Origin: Actinomycetota bacterium
GTDB taxonomy: Bacteria > Actinomycetota > Actinomycetes > Nanopelagicales > Nanopelagicaceae
DNA length: 48,786 nt
Assembly: GCA_947489605.1 (NCBI GenBank)
Contig: CANLEG010000003.1
Coordinates: 1-48,786, forward strand
Direction: 5' to 3'
Part shown: positions 31,249 to 40,205 of the stretch, piece by piece
Layout: each line of letters starts with the position of its first letter
Numbering within the stretch: the first letter of the stretch is position 1
The notes under the pieces: model-generated
Seen by the model: the letters and a program-made list of their open reading frames with translations, nothing else
What the model was told of the DNA's origin: nothing
Databases searched by the model: none
Made by a program: the position numbers and the translations under genes

Positions 31249-31340
31249 TTGAAACTCACTTCTATGGGGGAAGATCCTTATCGGATTTAAGAGAAGATTA
31301 GTTCTGAAGGTGCCTTTGGGCAACGACCGACACGCAAAAC

Positions 31341-31359
31341 CCTAAAGTTTCCCTTTAGG
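31341..31359 (-). terminator. Possible intrinsic terminator or operator dyad
   Basis: Perfect inverted repeat CCTAAAG-TTTCC-CTTTAGG downstream of the DUF151 gene; a short T-run follows on the minus strand. Confidence 0.45.
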
Positions 31360-31376
31360 TTTAGTCAATGAAGCCT

Positions 31377-31850
31377 TTACCCCAGGAAGTCCTCTGGGTT
31401 TATCTGGTCTAAGAACTCCCGGAAGGCTTCAACCTGATCGTCAGCTTGGTCGGGAATCTCTATTCCCGCCGCCACAAAAAGCTCTTCAGTTGCATATATC
31501 GAAGCGCCACTCCTAAGTGCCAAAGCGATTGCGTCGCTAGGTCTTGCGGAAACCTGATTCCCACCAGTTAAAACAATATCGGCGTAAAAAACACCATCTT
31601 TGAGGTGCGTTAAATTCACTGCTTCCACTTTTGCGCCCAAGTCGGAAATGATTGACTTCATCAAATCATGAGTAAGCGGTCTTGGTGGTGTTAGACCTTG
31701 CTGAGCGAAGGCAATTGCAGTCGCCTCAGTGGCCCCTACCCAAATCGGCAAATACCTGATGCCGCTAACTTCCTTTAACAAAACTATTGGTTGGTTCGAA
31801 GGCATCTCAACCCGAACCCCAACAACATCAACTAGATGCAACGATTCCAC
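31377..31850 (-). CDS. Bifunctional nuclease family protein (DUF151)
   Basis: LPIWVGATEATAIAFA, HDLMKSII, RPSDAIALALR. Confidence 0.93.
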   Translation of the reverse strand: MESLHLVDVVGVRVEMPSNQPIVLLKEVSGIRYLPIWVGATEATAIAFAQQGLTPPRPLTHDLMKSIISDLGAKVEAVNLTHLKDGVFYADIVLTGGNQVSARPSDAIALALRSGASIYATEELFVAAGIEIPDQADDQVEAFREFLDQINPEDFLG

Positions 31851-31866
31851 TTTTTAATACTAGTAA

Positions 31867-32583
31867 CTAAGACTTGCTGCGGTGTAAACCAGATGCAACC
31901 AGTGCGGCGTGAAGTCTGATTGATAGCGAAGCTAATTCACGTTGGACTTCTTCCGCCCTTGCTTGGGCTTCTGTACCTTTTTGACGCAATAACGGAGTTA
32001 TCACTTGTTCAACAAGTCCCACTTCGCGATCTGCGGCGGTCTTGAAGCTTCGAAGGTGTCGGGCTTCAATTCCAAACGATGACATTTCAGCTACTGCTCT
32101 TGCCACCGCAAGTGCATCTGCGTCGTAGTAGCGACCTTTAATTTCAATCAATCCAAATGATTCGATCTGTGTCAGCTGTGCCTCTAGTAAACCAGAGGAT
32201 TCAAGAAGCTCTTCTTTCGAAAGGCGGAGTTGGCTATCGTGAACGAAATTCGATGGTGCAAATTCCCCGTCGACGGTCGCCAATCTTGGCGCCGCTGGTG
32301 AACCAGGCGAAAGCGAAGGAGTTAGCCCTCTATCCAGGGCATCTAGATTCTCTTTGATTACTCGAAGTGGCAAGTATTGATCGCGTTGCGCGGCTAGTAC
32401 ATAGCGCAATCTTTCGAGATCGATATTTGTAAATTTACGATATCCAGACGGCGTGCGTTGGGGTTCTATGAGTCCTTCGGATTCTAAGAAGCGAATTTTT
32501 GAGATTGTTATATCTGAAAATTCAGTCCGCAACTTGCTTAGAACTTCGCCAATGCTTAAATAAGCACGCGCTGGAACGCTCAT
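31867..32583 (-). CDS. ftsR: MerR-family cell-division regulator FtsR-like
   Basis: LSIGEVLSKLRTEFSDITISKIRFLESEGLIEPQRTPSGYRKF; adjacent to the FHA protein and gcvH. Confidence 0.88.
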   Translation of the reverse strand: MSVPARAYLSIGEVLSKLRTEFSDITISKIRFLESEGLIEPQRTPSGYRKFTNIDLERLRYVLAAQRDQYLPLRVIKENLDALDRGLTPSLSPGSPAAPRLATVDGEFAPSNFVHDSQLRLSKEELLESSGLLEAQLTQIESFGLIEIKGRYYDADALAVARAVAEMSSFGIEARHLRSFKTAADREVGLVEQVITPLLRQKGTEAQARAEEVQRELASLSIRLHAALVASGLHRSKS

Positions 32584-32595
32584 ATTCTCCCCTTA

Positions 32596-33090
32596 TTAGA
32601 TTTCATTTGTTCTCAGCCCGGTTACTGGGCGAAAGAAAGTTAACCGATATTTACCAACTTGCACTTCATCACCATGGTTTAGGGAAGTTTTAGCCTTGGA
32701 GATTGCATTTACATATGTTCCATTTAAGCTCTTTAAATCTTCTATTTCGAAAGTTGTGTTTGTCCCATTCTTTTTTCTCAGAATTTGGCAGTGCTTACGC
32801 GAAACCGTAACGTCATCTAGAAATATCTCGCTTGCAGAATCTCTGCCTACTGTTACGCAGTCGATATCTAGAAGAAAGCGCGCACCTTTTCCTGGTCCCG
32901 CTAATGAAATGAGCATTCCACAGTCATTTGGCAGGTCCTTCAAAACATTGAATTCTTCAGAACTGAGTGAATCAATTAGCGATTGCTCTGACACAAAATC
33001 TGGAACTGATCTCAGCGATGCAATATTGAGAGTGCTTGTTAGGTCAGGAATATTTGAATTTTTTTCGTCGCGATCGGGCGGCTTTGTCAT
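32596..33090 (-). CDS. garA: FHA-domain protein, GarA/OdhI-like
   Basis: FHA motif GRDSASEIFLDDVTVSRKHCQI...LKSLNGTYVN. Start moved to ATG 33090 after a G-rich Shine-Dalgarno. Confidence 0.9.
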   Translation of the reverse strand: MTKPPDRDEKNSNIPDLTSTLNIASLRSVPDFVSEQSLIDSLSSEEFNVLKDLPNDCGMLISLAGPGKGARFLLDIDCVTVGRDSASEIFLDDVTVSRKHCQILRKKNGTNTTFEIEDLKSLNGTYVNAISKAKTSLNHGDEVQVGKYRLTFFRPVTGLRTNEI

Positions 33091-33163
33091 AATCCCCCCA
33101 TCCCTAACCCTCAAACCTTGAGGTTCAACTAAAGGCTGACACTATTCGGAGTTCGCGGGTGGG

Positions 33164-33544
33164 TCAAGCGGTGAGGTTTGCGTAATCTCCAGAACTTAAG
33201 AGTTGATGAACTTCCCCAGCGACTTCAATTTCCGCTATCCAACCAATCCCATAGGGATCTGAGTTGATTCCTTCAGGCGCATTATCAAGAGCCGAATTAA
33301 TTGCGGAGATCTTTCCAGTTAAGGGCGAATAAATTTCGGAGACGCTTTTAGTTGATTCGATTTCCCCACAGACATTACCTGCAACAACTTCCTGACCAAT
33401 TTTTGGAAGTTGTATGTACACGATGTCACCAAGAGCTTCTTGCGCAAAGTCTGTAATTCCAATTCGATAAACCTTCCCCGCTGCAGTTGCGGCCACCCAT
33501 TCGTGTTCCTTTGTGTATTGCAATTCTTGTGGAATAAGTGACAT
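33164..33544 (-). CDS. gcvH: Glycine cleavage system H protein
   Basis: YTKEHEWV, CGEIESTKSVSEIYSPLTG lipoyl motif. Confidence 0.97.
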   Translation of the reverse strand: MSLIPQELQYTKEHEWVAATAAGKVYRIGITDFAQEALGDIVYIQLPKIGQEVVAGNVCGEIESTKSVSEIYSPLTGKISAINSALDNAPEGINSDPYGIGWIAEIEVAGEVHQLLSSGDYANLTA

Positions 33545-33580
33545 TCAATCTCCTGTTGAACTAGAAATGATTTCTGACTT

Positions 33581-34141
33581 TTAAATTTCTCTGAACTCTT
33601 GAAATGCAACGTATGTATATTGCAAAGCGGTGACCAAATATAGGCCCAAGCCCCAAATTGCGAAACCCCAACCTCCGATGAAGAAGACCTGGCCAATTCC
33701 AGAATCCCCAGCAACTAATAGAAAAGGAAATGCGTAGAGGAGATTAAAGGTCGCAGTTTTGCCAAGAAAGCTAACTTCAAATACCCCTGTCCCCCGACGT
33801 CGCTTGATTGCGAGGATAAGGGCCAACCAAAGATCCCGACCGATTAATAAAAGTAACATCCAAAGTGGAACCACATCTTTTATAACTAGTGCAATGACCG
33901 TAGCGGCTATGTATGCACGATCAATTGCAGGATCCAACATCGCGCCAAGAGCAGATTCCTGATTTAATGCACGAGCTAATTTGCCATCTACATAATCTGA
34001 GATTGCTCCAACTGTGAGAATAACCAGAGCCAACAGAACATTGTCCCAAGAGATATATGCCAGAAGAAAGAAAGGAATCGCAAGAGCTCTGATTCCGGTT
34101 ATCCCATTTGGGATAGTAAGAATTTCCTTACGGCTAAACAA
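33581..34141 (-). CDS. CDP-alcohol phosphatidyltransferase family protein
   Basis: DYVDGKLARALNQESALGAMLDPAIDR fits D-x2-DG-x2-AR-x8-G-x3-D-x3-D. Confidence 0.92.
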   Translation of the reverse strand: MFSRKEILTIPNGITGIRALAIPFFLLAYISWDNVLLALVILTVGAISDYVDGKLARALNQESALGAMLDPAIDRAYIAATVIALVIKDVVPLWMLLLLIGRDLWLALILAIKRRRGTGVFEVSFLGKTATFNLLYAFPFLLVAGDSGIGQVFFIGGWGFAIWGLGLYLVTALQYTYVAFQEFREI

Positions 34142-34142
34142 C

Positions 34143-36107
34143 TTAATCCCGCTCTTTTACCTTGACGACAACTTCTACTGGCGTACCTGGGAAACCAAAT
34201 TCTTCACGTAATCTGCGTTCAATGAAGCGACGATAAGCAGTTTCTACGAATTCTGTAGCGAAGACCACGAATTTTGGCGGACAGATAGCGGCTTGGGTTG
34301 CGAAACGAATCTTCGGTTGCTTTCCACTTCTTACAGGTGGTGGCGTAGCCCCGATGAGTGCGCCTAAGAAAGAGTTAAGTTTGCTTGTCGGAATCCGCTT
34401 TTCCCAACTTGATATCGCAGTTCGAAGTGCAGGCGCTAGACGATCTCGATGCCATCCAGTTTTAGCAGACACATTCACCCGTTGCGCCCACGGGAAGCGT
34501 TCTAGGTTTCGCTCTAACTCTTTATCTAATTGCAACTGTCGCTCTTCATCAACTAAATCCCATTTATTCATAACGATTACTAATCCCCGGCCCGCTTCTT
34601 CAACCATACTTACGATTCGCAGGTCTTGTTCAGTTAATGGGACGGAAGCATCAAGAACAACTACCGCAACTTCAGCTCTTTCGAGGGCTGTAGCAGTTCG
34701 CAGTGAAGCGTAATAATCGGTTCCACTATCTTGACGTGCTCGTTTGCGAATTCCTGCGGTGTCGATAAAACGCCAAGTTGATCCACCAATTTCAATTAGT
34801 TCATCCACTGGATCTCGGGTAGTTCCTGCTGCATCATCAACGATAACCCGGGATTCACCAGCGAGAATATTCAACAAACTTGATTTACCAACGTTTGGTC
34901 TTCCAACCAGAGCGATTCTACGAAATCCATCATCAGCCTTCTCGGAACCTATCTCGGGTAACTCTTTAACGAGGTAATCCAATAGATCTCCGCTACCTCT
35001 TCCGTGCAGTGCAGAAACAAATCTTGGTTCGCCGAATCCTAAGTTCCATAATGCGTGTGCATCTGCTTCTTCTGTAGGACCATCAACTTTATTCGCAGCG
35101 ACGATTACTTTCTTCTTAGATTTGCGAAGCAAATTAACTAGCGATTCATCTTCGTCTAACGCGCCAACTTGTGCGTCGATAACAAATAAAACTATGTCGG
35201 ACTCTGCAATCGCAGCTTCGGAGCCCGCGGTTATCTTTTCTGAAATACCTTCGGGCGCTACTTCCCAACCACCGGTATCTATAAGAATGAATCTTCGACC
35301 ATTCCATTCAGCTTCGTACTTAACACGGTCTCGTGTTACACCCGGGGTGTCTTCCACAATCGCTTCTCTGCGGCCGATAATTCGATTAACAAGAGTAGAT
35401 TTTCCAACATTCGGTCTGCCAATAACTGCAACTTTAGGCAGCCCCAATAAGTTTTTACGGGTCAGCCATTCCCAAATTACTTCAACCACTTCTTTCAAAT
35501 CTAATTCAGTTGAATCAAGTTCCAGCGCGTCGTCAGCTGGACGCAACGGCGAAATCTTTCTCGTTGAATCTAATAGATCCCGGGAACTTAAAGATTGTCC
35601 AACATCTACTGGTTTATCTGCATTTATCTCTTCGGCTTCGCGTCGAACAGTTCTAGCTTGCAAGTCCGCATACAGAAATACTTTTAGATCAGCGTCTGGT
35701 GCAACAACCGTGCCGATATCTCGACCTTCGACAACAATGCCATTCTCGCTTTTTGCAATAATTGATTGCTGCATGTCTACTAGGAATGCGCGCAGTTCAG
35801 CGATTTGGCTTATCTGACTAACGTTGTCAGTGATTCGCGCGCCACGTATTTCATCCGTAACTTCAGTTTCACCACAAAATATTTTTGGATCTTTTGGATC
35901 TGCGGAAAATACAATCGGACTCTTCTTAATCGCCGCGATTATTTCCCAACCCTCGGTAACGCCCGCTTTCAACGCAATCCACGTAGCTGCCCGATATAAA
36001 GCACCGGTGTCTAAATAATTCCAATTTGCCCGAATTGCGATTGCTTTTGAAGTGCTTGATTTTCCCGAACCACTAGGACCGTCTATCGCAACAACTATTC
36101 CGGCCAT
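34143..36107 (-). CDS. Bifunctional cytidylate kinase / GTPase Der
   Basis: N-terminus [17 protein letters not shown] (Cmk); C-terminal tandem G domains [13 protein letters not shown] and [12 protein letters not shown] (Der/EngA). Confidence 0.95.
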   Translation of the reverse strand: MAGIVVAIDGPSGSGKSSTSKAIAIRANWNYLDTGALYRAATWIALKAGVTEGWEIIAAIKKSPIVFSADPKDPKIFCGETEVTDEIRGARITDNVSQISQIAELRAFLVDMQQSIIAKSENGIVVEGRDIGTVVAPDADLKVFLYADLQARTVRREAEEINADKPVDVGQSLSSRDLLDSTRKISPLRPADDALELDSTELDLKEVVEVIWEWLTRKNLLGLPKVAVIGRPNVGKSTLVNRIIGRREAIVEDTPGVTRDRVKYEAEWNGRRFILIDTGGWEVAPEGISEKITAGSEAAIAESDIVLFVIDAQVGALDEDESLVNLLRKSKKKVIVAANKVDGPTEEADAHALWNLGFGEPRFVSALHGRGSGDLLDYLVKELPEIGSEKADDGFRRIALVGRPNVGKSSLLNILAGESRVIVDDAAGTTRDPVDELIEIGGSTWRFIDTAGIRKRARQDSGTDYYASLRTATALERAEVAVVVLDASVPLTEQDLRIVSMVEEAGRGLVIVMNKWDLVDEERQLQLDKELERNLERFPWAQRVNVSAKTGWHRDRLAPALRTAISSWEKRIPTSKLNSFLGALIGATPPPVRSGKQPKIRFATQAAICPPKFVVFATEFVETAYRRFIERRLREEFGFPGTPVEVVVKVKERD

Positions 36108-36174
36108 GTGCGAACCTTACCGCCTTAAAATCGACCGAAAAACTCTTATAAATAACTTGTTTTAGCAACAGTTG

Positions 36175-37248
36175 TTAATTTTTGCGAGGACTGTGCGCTA
36201 AGAATCCCTTTGAAACTAGATGCTTCTGTAATTTTTCAGCGTCAGAAGCTGAAAGTGCAAGAGTTATTAAACCCACCTCTTGACCCGGGCTATGTTCCAT
36301 AGATAAATCTTCAACGTTTACTTCTATCGCGGCGCATTCGTTGAAAATACGAGCCAAACCACCGGGCTTGTCATCTATAACAATTGGCACAAAGGTGTAA
36401 TCCCGTTTCGCTGATCCATGCTTGCCTGGAATTTTGGCGCGACCCGCTCTGCCCTCGTTAAAGAAATCGATAATTGCATTGCGATCCCCTGACGAAATGG
36501 CCTGATTCAGAGACGAAAGTCGACTTATTACTTCAGAGATTTTAGGACTTATCTCTTTAGAATTTGCGAGGAGTAAACTGCTCCAAAGTTCTGGCTCCGA
36601 ATCAGCTAAACGCGAGACGTCTCTCAAACCTTGGCCTGCCAGATTGAGGTGCTCGGCTGATTCATCCTTCAGACTCCCACCCAGCGCTGAACTTAAAATT
36701 TGGGGCAAATGAGAAATGGCTGCCACAACTGAATCGTGAGTACCAGAATCCAATTCATAAATTGTTGAACCGAGGGCACCCCCAAGATCCTGAGCCGCTT
36801 TGAGCGCCTTCGCACTCGATAACTTTGTTGGAGAAACTATCCAAGCTCGGGATTCAAAGAGATCTGACCGAGCACTTTGGGGTCCTGAGGTTTCTCTTCC
36901 CGCCATAGGATGAACGGAGGCGAAGTTGCCTGCGAGCTCCGGAAAAGAATTGACTTCAAGTAAAAGATTAGACTTCACACCACTAACTTCTATAAATAGA
37001 GCTGCAGGGTTGTTGGAAAATTCGTGTTTTGCGATGTCAAAAATTGTTTCAGGTGGAGTCGCAATGATTACTAAGGCTGGATTTCCCCCCTCTTTGCTCG
37101 ACTCCCCTACCAAGTCAGTGGCCAAACGAAGATTCATTTCATTCGTGTCCGCCAAAATCAAACCGATTCCTAATTCCTTCAAGCGCAGAGCAATTGAAGT
37201 TCCAATTAGGCCGCAACCTATGATTTTGACTGGACCGCTTAAGCTCAT
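36175..37248 (-). CDS. tyrA: Prephenate dehydrogenase with C-terminal ACT-like domain
   Basis: IIGCGLIGTSIALRLKELG, HPMAGRETSGPQSA, AISHLPQ. Confidence 0.93.
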   Translation of the reverse strand: MSLSGPVKIIGCGLIGTSIALRLKELGIGLILADTNEMNLRLATDLVGESSKEGGNPALVIIATPPETIFDIAKHEFSNNPAALFIEVSGVKSNLLLEVNSFPELAGNFASVHPMAGRETSGPQSARSDLFESRAWIVSPTKLSSAKALKAAQDLGGALGSTIYELDSGTHDSVVAAISHLPQILSSALGGSLKDESAEHLNLAGQGLRDVSRLADSEPELWSSLLLANSKEISPKISEVISRLSSLNQAISSGDRNAIIDFFNEGRAGRAKIPGKHGSAKRDYTFVPIVIDDKPGGLARIFNECAAIEVNVEDLSMEHSPGQEVGLITLALSASDAEKLQKHLVSKGFLAHSPRKN

Positions 37249-37640
37249 TATTTACGCTCAGATCCGGAAGTGTTTTTAGCTCCCAAATCCGGTCTAAGAA
37301 CGGCAGCTCCACGTAAGTATTTGTGAGTAGCTTCTTGTTTCGAGCGGCTGGATTGAGCGTGAATCAATATTCTGACAGTTCTTGGCAGAGCTCCGTCTAT
37401 ATCGATCTCTTGAGCACAGAGCAGCGGCACATCCGTAAAACCCATCGACCGGATCCCAACTGCTGGAAATTCACATTTTAAGTCGGGAGTGGCGGTAAGC
37501 AATATGGAAATGAGGTCGTCTTCAACTAGCTCGTTAGAGGAAATAAGTTCGCCCATAAGTTCAATTACGGCCTCGCGCATTTCCGTGGCATCGTCAGCAA
37601 GCAGCTGAGTCGCACCTCTAAACCCCCGAACAGATTTCAT
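37248..37640 (-). CDS. aroH: Chorismate mutase, AroH class
   Basis: VRGFRGATQLLADDATEMREAVIELM; TAATG overlap with tyrA. Confidence 0.94.
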   Translation of the reverse strand: MKSVRGFRGATQLLADDATEMREAVIELMGELISSNELVEDDLISILLTATPDLKCEFPAVGIRSMGFTDVPLLCAQEIDIDGALPRTVRILIHAQSSRSKQEATHKYLRGAAVLRPDLGAKNTSGSERK

Positions 37641-37680
37641 TGGCCAAGACTACCTTGCCGAGCCCAAAACACGGTTCTAG

Positions 37681-37880
37681 ATAAAACGTTTTGCATATTA
37701 GAAGTTTTATCGATAAATATTGTTTTACAAATATCGACATAAGAAATGAGCCCATAACCTTATCCTCATGAATAACCATTTATCGATATTTAAACAAAAA
37801 AATCAGCATCGTAAAATCGTTTTAGCGATATTAAATCGCTCTTATGATACCGACAAATTGATAAATGTTTAATTGCAAAT
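37681..37880. repeat. AT-rich intergenic region with multiple dyads
   Basis: TATCGATA at 37709 and 37781; AGCGAT-ATTAA-ATCGCT at 37824-37840; ATGAG...ATAA-CC-TTAT...CTCAT at 37746-37769. Confidence 0.7.
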
Positions 37881-37885
37881 TGGAT

Positions 37886-38620
37886 TTATAGATTTAACTT
37901 TAAAGCTTTAAATAGGTTTTCCAATTCAACCGAGTTCAAGGAGCGCCATCTGCCTTCCTTGGTGTCCCCCATTGATATCGGACCGAAATCAGTTCTGATT
38001 AAGCGAAGAACTTCGATTTCAAGAAACTCGAACATCCGCCGGATTATATGAAAACGACCTTCATGGATTGAGACCTCAACCCACCGATGCTTGGGGTTGA
38101 TCTCTCGAATTACCTTGACCTCAAGTGCCCGGGCCATGCCATCTTCCAGGAGAACACCTTTTAGGAGTTGCTCAATATTCTCCTTTGAAAAAGGACCCTC
38201 GATCTCCAGAAGGTACTTCTTGATCATTCCATAGCTAGGATGCGTAGCTCGGTGCGTAAAGGCTCCGTCGTTGGTTAGAAGGATTAGCCCCTCGCTATCT
38301 TTATCCAATCGACCAACGTGAAAAAGTCTCTCATTTCGCGTTTTAAAGTAGTCCCCCAGATTTGAACGTCCATCAGGGTCGGACATAGTGGAAATAACTC
38401 CTCTAGGTTTATAAAACGCTAGATAAGTTTTAGTCTTCGATTGCTTTATTGCTTCACCGTCAACCTCAACTTTAGAGATTTCTGGGTCAAATTTCGTTCC
38501 TAATTCGAAGATCTGCGAACCGTCCACGCTAACCCTGCCTTCTAGAATCATCGCTTCACTTGCGCGACGACTGGCAATTCCGGCATCAGCTAATATTTTC
38601 TGGAGACGTACAAGTGCCAT
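37886..38620 (-). CDS. rluB: 23S rRNA pseudouridine synthase, RluB/RsuA family
   Basis: RLQKILADAGIASRRASEAMI, HVGRLDKDSEGLILLTNDG. Confidence 0.94.
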   Translation of the reverse strand: MALVRLQKILADAGIASRRASEAMILEGRVSVDGSQIFELGTKFDPEISKVEVDGEAIKQSKTKTYLAFYKPRGVISTMSDPDGRSNLGDYFKTRNERLFHVGRLDKDSEGLILLTNDGAFTHRATHPSYGMIKKYLLEIEGPFSKENIEQLLKGVLLEDGMARALEVKVIREINPKHRWVEVSIHEGRFHIIRRMFEFLEIEVLRLIRTDFGPISMGDTKEGRWRSLNSVELENLFKALKLNL

Positions 38621-38717
38621 TTTAACCCTCGTTTCAACTGCTTCAACAGCGTGGAATAGGTAAGTGCGCCCAGATTACGGCAATTTACTGGTTGCTCATA
38701 ATCAGCCAAACGGGTGA

Positions 38718-39275
38718 TCAATCTGTAAGGCTAGAAAGAACCTCATCTAGAGCGTCTACATCAGGCAGGAATGGCGCCAGTGCTGGCAAATCCGACACTT
38801 GGTTTAGCCCTAATTTTTCTAGGAAGAAAGAGGTTGTGGAGTAGAGAATTGCACCCGTTTCGTGCTCAATCCCGGTCTCTTCAACTAGTCCACGAGTAAC
38901 TAGAGTCTTCATAACAGCTTCAACATTTACGCCTCGGATAGCTGAGACTCGGGCTCTAGAGACCGGCTGACGATATGCAATCACGGCCAAGGTTTCAAGT
39001 GCTGCTTGAGTTAGACGGGATTGCTGCCCATCTAGAACGAATTTTTCGACTACCGGAGCCAGGTCTGGATGGCTATAAAAGCGCCATCCCCCAGAAACCT
39101 GACGTAATTCAAACCCTCGTCCACTGGCTTCGTACTCCCTGGCGAGTGAATTCAGGGTTTCTACAACAGTTTCTGTAGGAGTCTCGGTGATCTGTGCCAA
39201 AATTATCTCCGACACGGGTTCATCGACCACCATAAGTATGGCCTCAAGCGATCTATTGAGTTCAAGATTAGACAT
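38718..39275 (-). CDS. scpB: Segregation and condensation protein B
   Basis: LEAILMVVDEPVSE, TQAALETLAVIAYRQPVSRARVSAIRGVN. Start moved to ATG 39275, overlapping the scpA stop. Confidence 0.94.
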   Translation of the reverse strand: MSNLELNRSLEAILMVVDEPVSEIILAQITETPTETVVETLNSLAREYEASGRGFELRQVSGGWRFYSHPDLAPVVEKFVLDGQQSRLTQAALETLAVIAYRQPVSRARVSAIRGVNVEAVMKTLVTRGLVEETGIEHETGAILYSTTSFFLEKLGLNQVSDLPALAPFLPDVDALDEVLSSLTD

Positions 39276-40146
39276 TTGACTCTCCATTTGTATTATCTTC
39301 GGATTGAACAAGTGGTATATCGAATTCATCGCTCACTTCAATTTGACCTTCTGCGCTTCCAGTCCAGGTAATTGCTAGCTCGCCAAGCGCAATAACCTGT
39401 TCAAACCTAACCACACCCTCGCGGTAGAGTTCCAGCACGGCTAAGAAGCGAGCCACAACTACGAGAGTTGAGGTTGCGTCGCTGATTAAATGCCTAAATG
39501 TGCTTTTTCCCGTACGCCGCAATTCATCTACGATCTTGACGGCCTCCTCGGCCACGCTTACGAGCGGGCTGTGAATGTGGTCTATCCCGACGCTTGGTGT
39601 TATTTTCGGCGATAAAACCCTTTGAGCGATGGCAGCAAACCTCTCGGGCCCTACTCCGATCAGAACTTCGGGCAGCAGACTTGAAAAATGGGCTTCAAGT
39701 GCAACTACACGGGCAAAACTCTTCTCCTCGCGGGCCAGGCGATCATTGAAGATCGCGGCTATGGCCTTGAAGGCGCGATATTGCAGAAGTCTGGCAAAAA
39801 GTAGGTCCCTGGCTTCAAGAAGAGCAAGGTCTCCCTCGTCCTCAACCTCGCCCGACGGCAGGAGCCTGGCCGCTTTTAGATCAAGAAGAGTTGCAGCAAC
39901 AACCAAGAACTCGGTTGTCTGCTCCAAATCCCAACCGTCCTCGGAGCCTTCCAGCGCCCGGATATAAGCGATGAAATCATCTGTGACAACCCCTAGGGCA
40001 ACCTCTGTGACATCCATTTTATGGCGAGAAATAAGCTGAAGGAGTAAATCGAATGGTCCATCAAAGTTAGATAAGTGAACCGAGAACCCAGGTGCGGCAA
40101 TTTTTCCTTCATCCGCCTCGATTGGATTTATTTGAAGCTCACTCAT
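39268..40146 (-). CDS. scpA: Segregation and condensation protein A
   Basis: FDGPFDLLLQLISRHKMDVTEVAL. Start moved to ATG 40146. Confidence 0.95.
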   Translation of the reverse strand: MSELQINPIEADEGKIAAPGFSVHLSNFDGPFDLLLQLISRHKMDVTEVALGVVTDDFIAYIRALEGSEDGWDLEQTTEFLVVAATLLDLKAARLLPSGEVEDEGDLALLEARDLLFARLLQYRAFKAIAAIFNDRLAREEKSFARVVALEAHFSSLLPEVLIGVGPERFAAIAQRVLSPKITPSVGIDHIHSPLVSVAEEAVKIVDELRRTGKSTFRHLISDATSTLVVVARFLAVLELYREGVVRFEQVIALGELAITWTGSAEGQIEVSDEFDIPLVQSEDNTNGESNV

Positions 40147-40205
40147 TGCGCAAAGGTAATGCAATTACGCTTGCGCGCCCAATCGCACCGCCGTAGAGTC
40201 CGCGC

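Noticed and set aside
31266-31271. GGGGGA on + right of dif
   Set aside because: True single counterexample to GGGGGA polarity, but its context is TATGGGGGA, not the CTGGGGGA octamer; kept in the count.
37690-37790. AT-rich region considered as the dif site because it contains TTATGTC on the minus strand
   Set aside because: No XerC arm at the proper 6-bp spacing, whereas 27751-27778 has the full 11-6-11 layout and the strand flip.
37681-37885. AT-rich region considered as oriC
   Set aside because: No DnaA boxes (TTATCCACA-type) or dnaA/dnaN/gyrB neighbours, and the coding-strand flip is convergent (terminus-type), not divergent.
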